Shown here piece after piece: positions 1-10,158 of a DNA stretch of 64,000 bases; the first letter of the stretch is position 1; every line of letters starts with the position of its first letter. The notes beneath the pieces were generated by a model that did no database searches, had not been told where the DNA came from, and worked only from the letters and a program-made list of their open reading frames with translations. Location of the stretch: contig NZ_JAILYH010000013.1 in the NCBI RefSeq assembly GCF_019793435.1, positions 164,485 to 228,484 of the forward strand, given 5' to 3'. The position numbers and the translations under genes are program-made. This stretch comes from Rhizobium redzepovicii. Lineage in GTDB: Bacteria; Pseudomonadota; Alphaproteobacteria; Rhizobiales; Rhizobiaceae.

Positions 1-582
1 ATCGGCGTGCCGGTATGCCTGGTTCTGATGGCACTGCCGCTGTTGATCCCGTGGAATGTGGTCGGCACGATCTGGCAGGTGTTCGGCCGCAACGACATTG
101 GTTTGTTCGGCTATTACGTCAACGCCCTCGGCATCGATTACAACTATGTGCAGGATCCGCTCGACGCCTGGGTGACGATCATCATCATGGATGTCTGGCA
201 TTGGACGAGCCTCGTCGTCTTGCTCTGCTATGCCGGCCTCGTTTCCATTCCGGATGCTTTCTATCAGGCAGCCAAAATCGACGGTGCGTCCCGTTGGGCG
301 GTGTTCCGCTATATCCAGCTGCCGAAGATGAAGCGCGTTCTTCTGATCGCCGTGCTGCTGCGTTTCATGGATAGTTTCATGATCTACACCGAGCCTTTTG
401 TCGTCACGGGCGGCGGTCCGGGCAACTCGACCACTTTCCTGTCGATCGATCTGGTCAAGACCGCCCTGGGACAGTTTGACCTCGGTCCGGCCGCTGCCAT
501 GTCGCTGATCTATTTCCTGATCATCCTGCTGCTTTCGTGGGTGTTCTACACCGTCATGACCAGCCACGACGCGGAGAATTGA
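1..582 (+). CDS. glpP: Glycerol ABC transporter permease GlpP (5' end cut by window)
   Basis: Inner-membrane permease of a CUT1-type ABC importer. The frame is open from base 1, so the true start lies upstream; 193 C-terminal residues are visible. Several hydrophobic segments are present, and a typical EAA loop reads AFYQAAKIDGAS about 85-95 residues in, the contact site for the ATPase. The stop is one base before the next permease gene. The downstream order (second permease, small DUF2160 membrane protein, large binding protein, glycerol kinase) matches the glycerol transporter operon described in Rhizobium leguminosarum (glpSTPQUV), which is the basis for the name. The ATPase genes would lie upstream of the window. 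The family call is firm; the substrate is inferred from context. Confidence 0.85.
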   Translation: MGVPVCLVLMALPLLIPWNVVGTIWQVFGRNDIGLFGYYVNALGIDYNYVQDPLDAWVTIIIMDVWHWTSLVVLLCYAGLVSIPDAFYQAAKIDGASRWAVFRYIQLPKMKRVLLIAVLLRFMDSFMIYTEPFVVTGGGPGNSTTFLSIDLVKTALGQFDLGPAAAMSLIYFLIILLLSWVFYTVMTSHDAEN

Positions 583-583
583 A

Positions 584-1495
584 ATGAGCGCCTCCAACGA
601 AACGACAGCGAGCCGAAACGTCCCGGGCGTTACCAGTGTCGCGAGCGGTCTCTCCGCCGATGAGGTCAGCCGTCTGATGCGCCGGCGCGGCGAAGAATCG
701 CGCTGGTGGTGGCTGGTTCCGACCATCTATATCATCGTGCTGCTGCTGCCGATCTATTGGCTCGTCAACATGAGCTTCAAGACCAATGCGGAAATCGTCA
801 ATTCTCTGACGCTTTATCCTCATAACCCGACGATCGCCAATTACGTGACGATCTTCACGGAAAAGGCGTGGTATTCCGGCTATATCAATTCGATCAGCTA
901 TGTCGTCATGAACATGGTGATTTCGGTGGCAGCCGCGCTGCCGGCGGCCTATGCCTTCTCCCGATATCGGTTCCTCGGCGACAAGCACCTGTTCTTCTGG
1001 TTGCTGACCAACCGGATGGCGCCGCCGGCAGTCTTTGCCCTGCCGTTCTTCCAGCTTTACTCGGCCTTTGGACTGATCGATACGCATATCGCCGTGGCAT
1101 TGGCGCATTGCCTCTTCAACGTCCCGCTGGCGGTCTGGATCCTTGAAGGCTTCATGTCCGGCGTGCCGAAGGAAATCGACGAGACGGCCTATATCGATGG
1201 CTATTCGTTCCCGCGGTTCTTCCTGAAAATCTTCACGCCGCTGATTGCGAGCGGCATCGGTGTCGCCTGCTTCTTCTGCTTCATGTTCTCTTGGGTCGAG
1301 TTGCTGATTGCACGCACGCTGACGACGACCGACGCGAAGCCGATCGCCGCCACCATGACCCGCACCGTCTCTGCATCCGGCATGGATTGGGGCCTGCTCG
1401 CCGCCGCGGGTGTTCTGACCTTGATCCCAGGGGCGCTGGTGATCTGGTTTGTGCGCAATTACATCGCCAAGGGCTTCGCCCTGGGGAGGGTTTGA
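584..1495 (+). CDS. glpQ: Glycerol ABC transporter permease GlpQ
   Basis: Second inner-membrane permease of the same importer, 303 residues, the usual length for MalG-type permeases. A cytoplasmic N-terminal stretch of about 45 residues is followed by a first membrane helix (WWWLVPTIYIIVLLLPIYW) and further helices. The EAA motif (EIDETAYIDGYS) sits near residue 200. The ATG is one base after the glpP stop, and the stop TGA overlaps the next start as ATGA, so expression is translationally coupled. The neighbouring glycerol kinase and binding protein support glycerol as substrate. Confidence 0.87.
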   Translation: MSASNETTASRNVPGVTSVASGLSADEVSRLMRRRGEESRWWWLVPTIYIIVLLLPIYWLVNMSFKTNAEIVNSLTLYPHNPTIANYVTIFTEKAWYSGYINSISYVVMNMVISVAAALPAAYAFSRYRFLGDKHLFFWLLTNRMAPPAVFALPFFQLYSAFGLIDTHIAVALAHCLFNVPLAVWILEGFMSGVPKEIDETAYIDGYSFPRFFLKIFTPLIASGIGVACFFCFMFSWVELLIARTLTTTDAKPIAATMTRTVSASGMDWGLLAAAGVLTLIPGALVIWFVRNYIAKGFALGRV

Positions 1496-1791
1496 TGAGC
1501 TTTTCGCTTCCCGATTTTTCATGGATGGCATGGACCTGGCCGACGGCCGCTTTCTTCATCGTCATCGTATTGCTGCTGATCGGCATGGGTGTCTGGGAGT
1601 ATGCCGTGCCGGGCGGCAATCCGCGGATCGGAATCCTGCGCTTCGAGACGACGCGCGGTGACCGACTTTTCCTTTCGCTGCTCGGCAGCGCCTTTATCCA
1701 TCTTGCCTGGCTTGGTCTCGCGGGATCAAGCCTCTGGTGGGCTCTCGCTCTCTCCGTGGTCTACGCCATCGGCGTATTCCGTTACGTGTGA
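1495..1791 (+). CDS. glpU: Small DUF2160-type membrane protein (GlpU-like)
   Basis: A 98-residue protein with two or three hydrophobic segments: near residues 15-32 (AAFFIVIVLLLIGMGVW) and two close to the C-terminus. It matches the DUF2160 family of small membrane proteins found inside glycerol-type ABC operons. Start chosen at the ATG that overlaps the glpQ stop (ATGA); this reading frame has no other good start. Its role is unknown; a helper of the permease complex is an inference from constant association. The gene lies between the permease and binding-protein genes, and the 81 bases that follow carry the binding protein's ribosome-binding site. Confidence 0.75.
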   Translation: MSFSLPDFSWMAWTWPTAAFFIVIVLLLIGMGVWEYAVPGGNPRIGILRFETTRGDRLFLSLLGSAFIHLAWLGLAGSSLWWALALSVVYAIGVFRYV

Positions 1792-1872
1792 GGCAAACTG
1801 ATGCAGACGGCCGGGGATTTTTCTGGTCGCCTGAGACGTGAAGACTGCAATCGCAAACCCTGGGAGGATATT

Positions 1873-3597
1873 ATGCGAAGGCATTTATTGACGACGACAG
1901 CAGCGGTACTGCTGGCCATGACCGGGTCGGCCTATGCCGGCATGGACGAGGCAAAGACTTTCCTGGATAAAGAGGTCGGCGACATGTCGACGCTCTCTCG
2001 CGCCGACCAGGAAAAGGAAATGCAGTGGTTCGTCGATGCTGCGAAGCCCTTCGCCGGCATGGAGATCAAGGTCGTTTCGGAAACGTTGACCACCCACCAG
2101 TATGAGTCCCAGGTTCTGGCTCCGGCCTTTACTGCGATCACCGGGATCAAGGTCACTCACGACGTCATTCAAGAGGGTGACGTTGTCGAGAAGATCCAGA
2201 CTCAGATGCAGACCGGTCAGAATCTTTATGACGGCTGGGTCAACGACTCCGACTTGATCGGTACGCATTGGCGCTATCAGCAGGTGCGCAACCTGACCGA
2301 CTGGATGGCCGGCGAAGGCAAGGACGTTACCAACCCCGGCCTCGATATCGACGACTTCATCGGCACCAAGTTCACGACGGCACCGGACAAGAAGCTCTAC
2401 CAGCTTCCCGACCAGCAGTTCGCCAACCTCTATTGGTTCCGCTACGACTGGTTCAACGACGAGAAGAACAAGGCCGACTTCAAGGCGAAGTACGGCTACG
2501 ACCTCGGCGTTCCGGTCAACTGGTCGGCCTATGAGGACATTGCCGAATTCTTTACCGGCCGTGACGAGAACGGCAAGAAGGTCTTCGGCCACATGGACTA
2601 CGGCAAGAAGGACCCGTCGCTCGGCTGGCGCTTCACCGACGCCTGGCTTTCGATGGCCGGCAACGGCGACAAGGGCCTGCCGAACGGTCTTCCGGTCGAC
2701 GAATGGGGTATCAAGGTCGACGAGAAGTCGCGTCCCGTCGGCTCGTGCGTCGCTCGCGGCGGTGACACCAACGGCCCGGCTTCCGTCTACTCGATCCAGA
2801 AATATCTCGATTGGTTGAAGGGCTATGCACCGCCGGAAGCTCAGGGCATGACCTTCTCGGAATCCGGTCCGGTGCCGGCACAGGGTAACGTCGCGCAGCA
2901 GATCTTCTGGTACACGGCCTTTACTGCAGACATGGTCAAGCCTGGCCTGCCTGTCATGAACGAAGACGGTACGCCGAAATGGCGCATGGCACCGAGCCCG
3001 CATGGCGTTTACTGGAAAGACGGCATGAAGCTCGGCTATCAGGACGTCGGCTCGTGGACGCTGATGAAATCGACCCCGACGGACCGTGCGAAGGCCGCCT
3101 GGCTCTATGCACAGTTCGTGACCTCGAAGACGATTGACGTGAAGAAGAGCCAGCTCGGTCTCACCTTCATTCGCGAATCCACCATTCGCGATAAGAGCTT
3201 TACGGAGCGTGCTCCGAAGCTCGGCGGTCTGATCGAGTTCTATCGTTCGCCTGCGCGTGTTCAGTGGTCGCCAACCGGCACCAACGTTCCCGATTATCCG
3301 AAGCTGGCTCAGCTTTGGTGGCAGGCAATCGGCGATGCGTCTTCCGGTGCGAAGACACCGCAGGAAGCCATGGATTCTCTTTGCGGCGAGCAGGAGAAGG
3401 TCATGGGCCGTATCGAGAAATCGGGCGTCCAGGGCGATATCGGCCCGAAACTGGCCGAAGAGCATGATCTCGCTTATTGGAACGCGGATGCGGTGAAGAA
3501 GGGCAACCTTGCGCCGCAGCTGAAGATCGAGAACGAGAAGGAAAAGCCGGTCACCGTCAACTACGACGAACTCGTCAAGAGCTGGCAGTCGAAGTAA
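1873..3597 (+). CDS. glpV: Glycerol ABC transporter substrate-binding protein GlpV
   Basis: Periplasmic binding protein of 574 residues, large for a CUT1 binding protein but normal for this glycerol-type subgroup. I chose the ATG at 1873 because GGGAGG lies 5-10 bases upstream and translation from it opens with a clean Sec signal peptide (MRRHLLTTTAAVLLAMTGSAYA). An in-frame ATG at 1801 would put 24 charged residues before that signal and is unlikely. The mature part has the usual extracellular-solute-binding family 1 look. It closes the transporter operon; a GC-rich hairpin follows the stop. Confidence 0.88.
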   Translation: MRRHLLTTTAAVLLAMTGSAYAGMDEAKTFLDKEVGDMSTLSRADQEKEMQWFVDAAKPFAGMEIKVVSETLTTHQYESQVLAPAFTAITGIKVTHDVIQEGDVVEKIQTQMQTGQNLYDGWVNDSDLIGTHWRYQQVRNLTDWMAGEGKDVTNPGLDIDDFIGTKFTTAPDKKLYQLPDQQFANLYWFRYDWFNDEKNKADFKAKYGYDLGVPVNWSAYEDIAEFFTGRDENGKKVFGHMDYGKKDPSLGWRFTDAWLSMAGNGDKGLPNGLPVDEWGIKVDEKSRPVGSCVARGGDTNGPASVYSIQKYLDWLKGYAPPEAQGMTFSESGPVPAQGNVAQQIFWYTAFTADMVKPGLPVMNEDGTPKWRMAPSPHGVYWKDGMKLGYQDVGSWTLMKSTPTDRAKAAWLYAQFVTSKTIDVKKSQLGLTFIRESTIRDKSFTERAPKLGGLIEFYRSPARVQWSPTGTNVPDYPKLAQLWWQAIGDASSGAKTPQEAMDSLCGEQEKVMGRIEKSGVQGDIGPKLAEEHDLAYWNADAVKKGNLAPQLKIENEKEKPVTVNYDELVKSWQSK

Positions 3598-3643
3598 GGC
3601 GGACCTCGGCCGGAGGCAACGAGGCTTCCGGCCGTCACTTCCT

Positions 3644-3665
3644 GCCACCGGCCACGGCCGGTGGC
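3644..3665 (+). terminator. GC-rich hairpin between glpV and glpK
   Basis: A perfect 10-base inverted repeat, GCCACCGGCC / GGCCGGTGGC, separated by two bases, lies 46 bases after the glpV stop. No clear T-run follows, so it may be a partial terminator or an mRNA-stabilising stem that protects the binding-protein transcript and lowers glpK expression. Confidence 0.5.
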
Positions 3666-3746
3666 ACCCACAATCTTTCTCTCATGAAATCTCCGCATCC
3701 GCCCTCCTTGCCGGGCGGAGCGGTTTCGTGCGAGCCGGAGACGGAT

Positions 3747-5249
3747 ATGAGCGGCTATATTCTTTCAATTGACCAGGGCACGACGTCGTCGCGCGCGATC
3801 ATCTTCGATGGCGGCATGAAAATGGCCGCCTCGGCCCAGGCGGAGATCACCCAATATTACCCGCAGCCCGGTTGGGTGGAGCATGACGCCACTGAGATCT
3901 GGCAGTCCGTCGTCGATACGGTGCGCAAGGCGATTGCCGATGCCGGCACGAATGCCGCTGCCATTGCCGCGATCGGCATCACCAACCAGCGCGAGACGGC
4001 GGTCGTCTGGGACCGACGGTCGGGCGCGCCGCTTCACCGGGCGATCGTCTGGCAGGACAGGCGCACGGCCGAAATGTGCGAGAGCCTGAAGGCCGACGGA
4101 TATGAGAAGCTGTTCAGCGCCAAGACCGGCCTGCTGCTCGACCCCTATTTCTCCGGAACCAAACTGCGCTGGCTGCTCGACAATGTCGACGGCCTGCGGG
4201 AGAAGGCGGAGGCGGGCGAGGTCTGCTTCGGCACGATCGACAGCTGGCTGATCTACAATCTGACTGATGGTCGTGTGCACGCCACCGATGCGACCAACGC
4301 GTCGCGAACCCTCCTTTACAATATCGACGACGGCGTTTGGGACGAGGAGCTGCTTGGCATTCTCGGCATCCCGGCCGTGATGCTTCCCGAAGTCCGGGAA
4401 TGCGCCGATAATTTCGGCCGTGTCGACAAGGCGCTGTTCGGCGCGGAGCTTCCGATCCTCGGCGTCGCCGGCGACCAGCAGGCGGCGGCCGTGGGCAATG
4501 CCTGCTTCGAGCCCGGCATGATGAAATCCACCTATGGCACCGGCTGCTTTGCCCTGCTGAACACCGGCAGGGATCGTGTTTCCTCATCCAACCGGATGCT
4601 GACGACGATTGCCTACCGGCTCGACGGCGAGACGACCTATGCACTCGAAGGCTCGATCTTCATCGCCGGCGCCGCCGTGCAATGGCTGCGCGACGGGCTC
4701 GGCATCATCGGCCAGGCGTCGGAGGCGGGCGTGCTTGCGGCCAAAGCCGATCCGGGGCAGCAGGTCTATATCGTCCCCGCCTTTACCGGCCTCGGCGCGC
4801 CCTACTGGGATCCGGGAGCGCGCGGCGCGATCTTCGGTCTGACGCGAAATAGCGGACCGGCGGAATTTGCCCGCGCCGTGCTCGAATCTGTCGCCTACCA
4901 GACACTCGACCTGCTGGTGGCGATGAAGAAGGACTGGGGCGTCAACCAGCTGGAAACCGTGCTGCGCGTCGATGGCGGCATGGCGGCTTCGGATTGGACG
5001 ATGCAGTGCCTGGCTGACATGACCGGAAATCCCGTCGACCGCTCGGCGATCCGCGAGACGACAGCGCTGGGTGCCGCCTGGCTTGCCGGCTCGAAAGCCG
5101 GCATCTGGCCCGGCAGACGGGATTTTGCGCAGGCCTGGGCCTGCGACCGCCGCTTCAGCCCCGCGATGGAAGAGGGCGAACGGCAGGCCAAGATCATCGG
5201 CTGGAAGAATGCCGTCTCCCGGATGATTTCGGACGCCTCGGCGGGCTGA
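3747..5249 (+). CDS. glpK: Glycerol kinase GlpK
   Basis: Phosphorylates glycerol to sn-glycerol 3-phosphate with ATP in the cytoplasm, trapping the glycerol brought in by the upstream transporter. The 500-residue length is that of the FGGY-family enzyme. The N-terminal phosphate-binding signature DQGTTSSR is at residues 8-15, the substrate region NQRET follows near residue 82, and GAPYWDPGARGAIFGLTR is a classic glycerol-kinase stretch. The ATG at 3747 gives this canonical N-terminus; the frame is open much further upstream but that extension reads as intergenic sequence. It ends 23 bases before the convergent sugar-transporter operon. Confidence 0.95.
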   Translation: MSGYILSIDQGTTSSRAIIFDGGMKMAASAQAEITQYYPQPGWVEHDATEIWQSVVDTVRKAIADAGTNAAAIAAIGITNQRETAVVWDRRSGAPLHRAIVWQDRRTAEMCESLKADGYEKLFSAKTGLLLDPYFSGTKLRWLLDNVDGLREKAEAGEVCFGTIDSWLIYNLTDGRVHATDATNASRTLLYNIDDGVWDEELLGILGIPAVMLPEVRECADNFGRVDKALFGAELPILGVAGDQQAAAVGNACFEPGMMKSTYGTGCFALLNTGRDRVSSSNRMLTTIAYRLDGETTYALEGSIFIAGAAVQWLRDGLGIIGQASEAGVLAAKADPGQQVYIVPAFTGLGAPYWDPGARGAIFGLTRNSGPAEFARAVLESVAYQTLDLLVAMKKDWGVNQLETVLRVDGGMAASDWTMQCLADMTGNPVDRSAIRETTALGAAWLAGSKAGIWPGRRDFAQAWACDRRFSPAMEEGERQAKIIGWKNAVSRMISDASAG

Positions 5250-5272
5250 CACCTGTCCCGTATGGCTTTCTC

Positions 5273-6277
5273 TTATACGCTGCCGGCGGCTTTCCTGTTG
5301 ATGAAGCTGAGAGCCAGCACCGCGAAGATCAGCGTTCCCGTGCCGACCTGCTGCCAGTAAAAATTCAGATCGGTCAGCAGCAGCCCGTTGGCGACGATCC
5401 CGAGCAGCAGCGCACCGAGAACGGTGCCGGCGACATTCGGCCGTCCGAGCGGGCTGAGCGTCGTGCCGATGAATGTCGCGCCGATGGCGTTCAGCAGGAA
5501 GGCATTGCCCGAGGAGGGGATGTAGGTGGTGACGGTCGCGGTCAGGATCAGGCCGGCGATCGCCGCGATCAGCCCGACCAGGATGAAGGTCACCGCGACA
5601 TGGGCCGGTGCTGCGATGCCGGAATAACGCACGACGCCCGGCTGGATGCCGATCGACAGAATGACGCGGCCAAACCGTGTACGGGCAAAAACGACCGCGA
5701 CGGCCGCGATGACGACAATGGCAATGGCAAGCGGCGTGGGAAAGCCGCCGATCGCACCGTGGCCGAGGAAGCGGAAGGCTTCCGGCACGCCGTTCGGCGG
5801 CAGATAGACCGGATTGCCGCCATTGGTCAGCAATTGCTGGACGCTGCGGCCGATGAACAATGTGCCGAGCGTTGCCAGGAACGGCGACACGCCGATCCCG
5901 GAGATCAGAAATGCGTTGAAGGCGCCGACGAACGCTCCGGCCGCCAGCCCCGCGATCGCGGCGATCGCCACCGGCTGTCCGGCAAGCACGAGTGAGACGA
6001 AGGCGAAGCTCGCAAAATCCATCGCCGTGCCCACCGAAAGATCGATGCCGCCCGACGCGACCGCGAAGGTCATGGCAATCGAGACGATGACAAGCAGCGT
6101 AAAGTTATTGACCAGGATGCTTTGCAGGTTCGCAAGCGTCAGGAATGTCGGCGTTGCCGCGGAAAAGGCGGCAAAGACCGCAATCAGCGCGAGGATCAGC
6201 CCATAGCGCAACAGGCCGCCGGTGATAAGGCGCCGCAGGCCTGTCGTTGTGGCGGGGGTAGGGGTCTGGAGCGACAT
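5273..6277 (-). CDS. CUT2 sugar ABC transporter permease (RbsC-like), distal
   Basis: Inner-membrane permease of 334 residues with about nine or ten hydrophobic segments and the RbsC/BPD_transp_2 signature GGIDLSVGTAMDFASF, which marks ribose/xylose-type importers. The start ATG at 6277 is two bases after the stop of the previous permease, so the two are coupled. It is the last gene of a four-gene operon (binding protein, ATPase, two permeases). The exact sugar cannot be read from sequence. Confidence 0.88.
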   Translation of the reverse strand: MSLQTPTPATTTGLRRLITGGLLRYGLILALIAVFAAFSAATPTFLTLANLQSILVNNFTLLVIVSIAMTFAVASGGIDLSVGTAMDFASFAFVSLVLAGQPVAIAAIAGLAAGAFVGAFNAFLISGIGVSPFLATLGTLFIGRSVQQLLTNGGNPVYLPPNGVPEAFRFLGHGAIGGFPTPLAIAIVVIAAVAVVFARTRFGRVILSIGIQPGVVRYSGIAAPAHVAVTFILVGLIAAIAGLILTATVTTYIPSSGNAFLLNAIGATFIGTTLSPLGRPNVAGTVLGALLLGIVANGLLLTDLNFYWQQVGTGTLIFAVLALSFINRKAAGSV

Positions 6278-6279
6278 GG

Positions 6280-7288
6280 TCAGGTCTCCTGCCGGCGCAG
6301 CAGCGTGGTCGCGGAAACGACGATGAGAATGAGTACGCCCTGGACGCCGCTGACGAGCGTGCTCGATATGTTCAGCAGCTGGAAGCCGTTGGTGAGGAAG
6401 CCGACAAGCAACGCCGAAAGCAGCGTTCCTGTGACCGTCGGAACCAGTCGGCGCGAAAAAACCGCGCCGAGCAGGGCCGTCACGACGACAGGCAGCAGCA
6501 TCTCGCCGGCACCGGTCGTGCTGCCGCTCAGATAGGCAGCGGACAGGATGCCGGCGATGCCGCCGCAAAGGCCGCTGGCGACGAAGGCGCCGGCGAGCAG
6601 GCGGCGAAGCGGCAGGCCGGCGGCACGCGCCGCATCAGGAAATTCACCGACGGCATAAAGATGCAGGCCAAGCGGCGTATATTGCACGATCGCCGCCGCA
6701 ATGGCCGTGAAGCCGAGGAGCACATAGGCAAGAACCGGTATGCCGAAAGGATCCGAAGCCGAAAGCGCCGATAGGAAGGGCGTCGAGGCCGGCAGGACGG
6801 TATTGCCGGTCAGCACCAGTTCCAGGCCGGCGACGATATTCATGACGGCAAGCGTTGCGAGGAGCGGCACAATGCCAGCATAGACGACGGCAATGGCATT
6901 GACCGAGCCGATCAGCGCGCCGGTAAGGAGCGATGCCGCGATCGCTGTCGCATCGCCATAGCCAAGTTGCGTCAGGCTGGCATAAACGGCGGCGCTGAGG
7001 CCCATATTGGCCGCCAGCGACAGGTCGATGCCGCCGGTGACGACATTGGAGCCGCCGGCGATCAGCACGACCGTCAGTCCGATGGCAAGCACGCCCGAGA
7101 TGGCCGACTGGCCAAGCACGTTGCCGATATTGCCGATGCTGAGGAAATAGGGCGCGGTCAACGAGAAGATCGCCAGGATGGCGGCAAAAGCGATGAGCGA
7201 TCCGAAGCGCAAAGTCGCAGCCGCAAGATTGCCGGCCGGCCGGGCCGGCGGCTCAGCAGCGGCAAAACCGGAAGGCGCGAATTCAATT

Positions 7289-7299
<11 letters not shown>
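6280..7299 (-). CDS. CUT2 sugar ABC transporter permease (RbsC-like), proximal
   Basis: Second permease of the operon, 339 residues. A polar N-terminal stretch of about 30 residues rich in Ala and Pro is followed by the membrane core, including the signature GGIDLSLAANMGLSAAVYAS. The ATG at 7299 overlaps the end of the ATPase gene by 11 bases. Two different permeases instead of an RbsC homodimer imply a heterodimeric channel, which is common in rhizobial CUT2 systems. Confidence 0.88.
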
Positions 7300-8839
<1,540 letters not shown>

Positions 8840-8901
8840 ACGATTTCTCCGGTCATCCTGCCGGGGCGATCCAGCGAGGCTGGATCGCCCATCAGACAAG
8901 C

Positions 8902-9915
8902 TCAGCCGATGCCGAGTTTCTTGGTGACTTCGCCGACATTGGCCTTGTTGGCGATGAGCGCCGGAACATAGGTCTCGCGCGGCAGGGTCTGGCCGGCGAG
9001 CAGCTTGGCGATGTTGCGGATGGCGGTGCGGCCGATTTCCGCCGGCTGCTGGGCGACATCGGCGCCGGCCGGCGAATTCGGATCGGCGACAAGCTGCAGA
9101 ACCTCGGGGCTGCCATCGACGCCGTAGGTACGAATCTCGGTCCGCCCGGCCGCCGCCAAAGCCTGGGTTGCGCCAAGCTGCGGAATATCCCAGGCCGACC
9201 AAATCGCCTTGATCGAACCTTTTTCCGGATATTTGTTAAGGATTGCGGTGATCTGGGTGAAGGCGTCCTGCACGGTGTTCGGGATGACGTCGCGCAGTTC
9301 CGGCTGGAGGATTTTCACCTTCGGGAAATATTTGACGACATTGACCAGCTGGTCATAGCGGATCGCGCAGGGAGTGACGCCGTAGAAACCGTTGAAGACG
9401 ACGATATTGCCTTCGCCGCCGATATCGGAGACGAGCTGCAGCGCCAGGTCCTTGCCGATGCCCCAGTTGTCGGAGGTGGTATTGTTGATCGAGTTGGTCG
9501 AGCCGACGTCGACGGTCAGAACCGGGATACCGGCGTCACGCGCCTTCTTCAGCCAGGGGTCGATAACGCTGAGCGTGCCGAGGATTTGAACGATCGCATC
9601 CGGCTTCTGGGCGATCAGCGTCTGCAACTGCGACACCAGCTTGCCGTCATTGCGCCCGGCATCGACGGCGATCGGCTCGCCGCCGAGGCGTTTTACCTCT
9701 TCGATCTGGGCATTATAGGCCTGCAGGTCGAAGAAATGATCGGTGCCGGTCGCGCTGATGGCGATGCGCTTGCCTTTCAGCGACAGCTCTTCGTCTGCTG
9801 CCAAAACCGCCTTCTGCCCGACCAGCGAAGCGCCGGCGACGGCGACCCCGGCCGCCGCGGACAGTTTCAACAGGTCTCGTCTTCCGAATCGGCTTCCGGA
9901 CTTTTCAATGCTCAT
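8902..9915 (-). CDS. CUT2 sugar ABC transporter periplasmic binding protein
   Basis: First gene of the operon, 337 residues, RbsB/peripla_BP_4 family. The N-terminus has a twin-arginine signal (GRRDLLKLSAAAGVAVAG), so export probably uses Tat. I chose the ATG at 9915 because GGAGAG stands seven bases before it; a GTG two codons upstream is too close. The mature fold region contains the typical alternating pattern GTDHFFDLQAYNAQ near the first hinge. The 62-base gap to the ATPase gene has no obvious terminator, so all four genes likely share a transcript. Confidence 0.88.
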   Translation of the reverse strand: MSIEKSGSRFGRRDLLKLSAAAGVAVAGASLVGQKAVLAADEELSLKGKRIAISATGTDHFFDLQAYNAQIEEVKRLGGEPIAVDAGRNDGKLVSQLQTLIAQKPDAIVQILGTLSVIDPWLKKARDAGIPVLTVDVGSTNSINNTTSDNWGIGKDLALQLVSDIGGEGNIVVFNGFYGVTPCAIRYDQLVNVVKYFPKVKILQPELRDVIPNTVQDAFTQITAILNKYPEKGSIKAIWSAWDIPQLGATQALAAAGRTEIRTYGVDGSPEVLQLVADPNSPAGADVAQQPAEIGRTAIRNIAKLLAGQTLPRETYVPALIANKANVGEVTKKLGIG

Positions 9916-10158
9916 GACCACTCTCTCCGATTAAATAATTTCTATAAATTAAGTAGACTAATGGAAATGAGGAGAAAGGAATTTCCAAAAAGTCGCTCTC
10001 TAAGAAAAAGAGTGAGCGGACGGCATACTTTTCCTGGCCGGGTTTGCCGCAACGATTGATGGTGCGGGACATGGGATAATGGCGGCGACGAACGTCGCCG
10101 GAAAATGGACGCTTTCGCGTGAGGGAAGGCCTCCCGTGCCCGGACGGCCTTGTTCAAG
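9916..10158. promoter_or_regulatory. Upstream region of the sugar ABC operon with an AT-rich promoter zone
   Basis: Bases 9930-9965 are markedly AT-rich against the surrounding GC-rich DNA and contain AATTTCTATAAATT, a short inverted repeat that also resembles a -10 region for leftward transcription. This is the expected place for the operon promoter and an operator. No regulator gene lies next to it. The remainder (about 10000-10158) holds only the small hairpin listed separately. Confidence 0.35.
10083..10100 (-). terminator. Short perfect hairpin after the AlaRS-like pseudogene
   Basis: CGGCGACG-AA-CGTCGCCG is a perfect 8-base inverted repeat. It lies about 60 bases beyond the 3' end of the leftward AlaRS-like pseudogene and before the sugar operon promoter, so it could end that transcript. 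There is no strong T-run. Confidence 0.35.

Noticed and set aside
1885..3648. A 587-codon minus-strand open frame over the glycerol binding-protein gene
   Set aside because: It is the antisense shadow of a high-GC gene: Arg/Leu/Val-rich, no domain, no ribosome-binding site, and the plus strand has an excellent family match.
3477..3746. Extended N-terminus for glycerol kinase
   Set aside because: The upstream in-frame part overlaps the end of glpV and the hairpin, and reads as unrelated sequence; the ATG at 3747 gives the canonical start.
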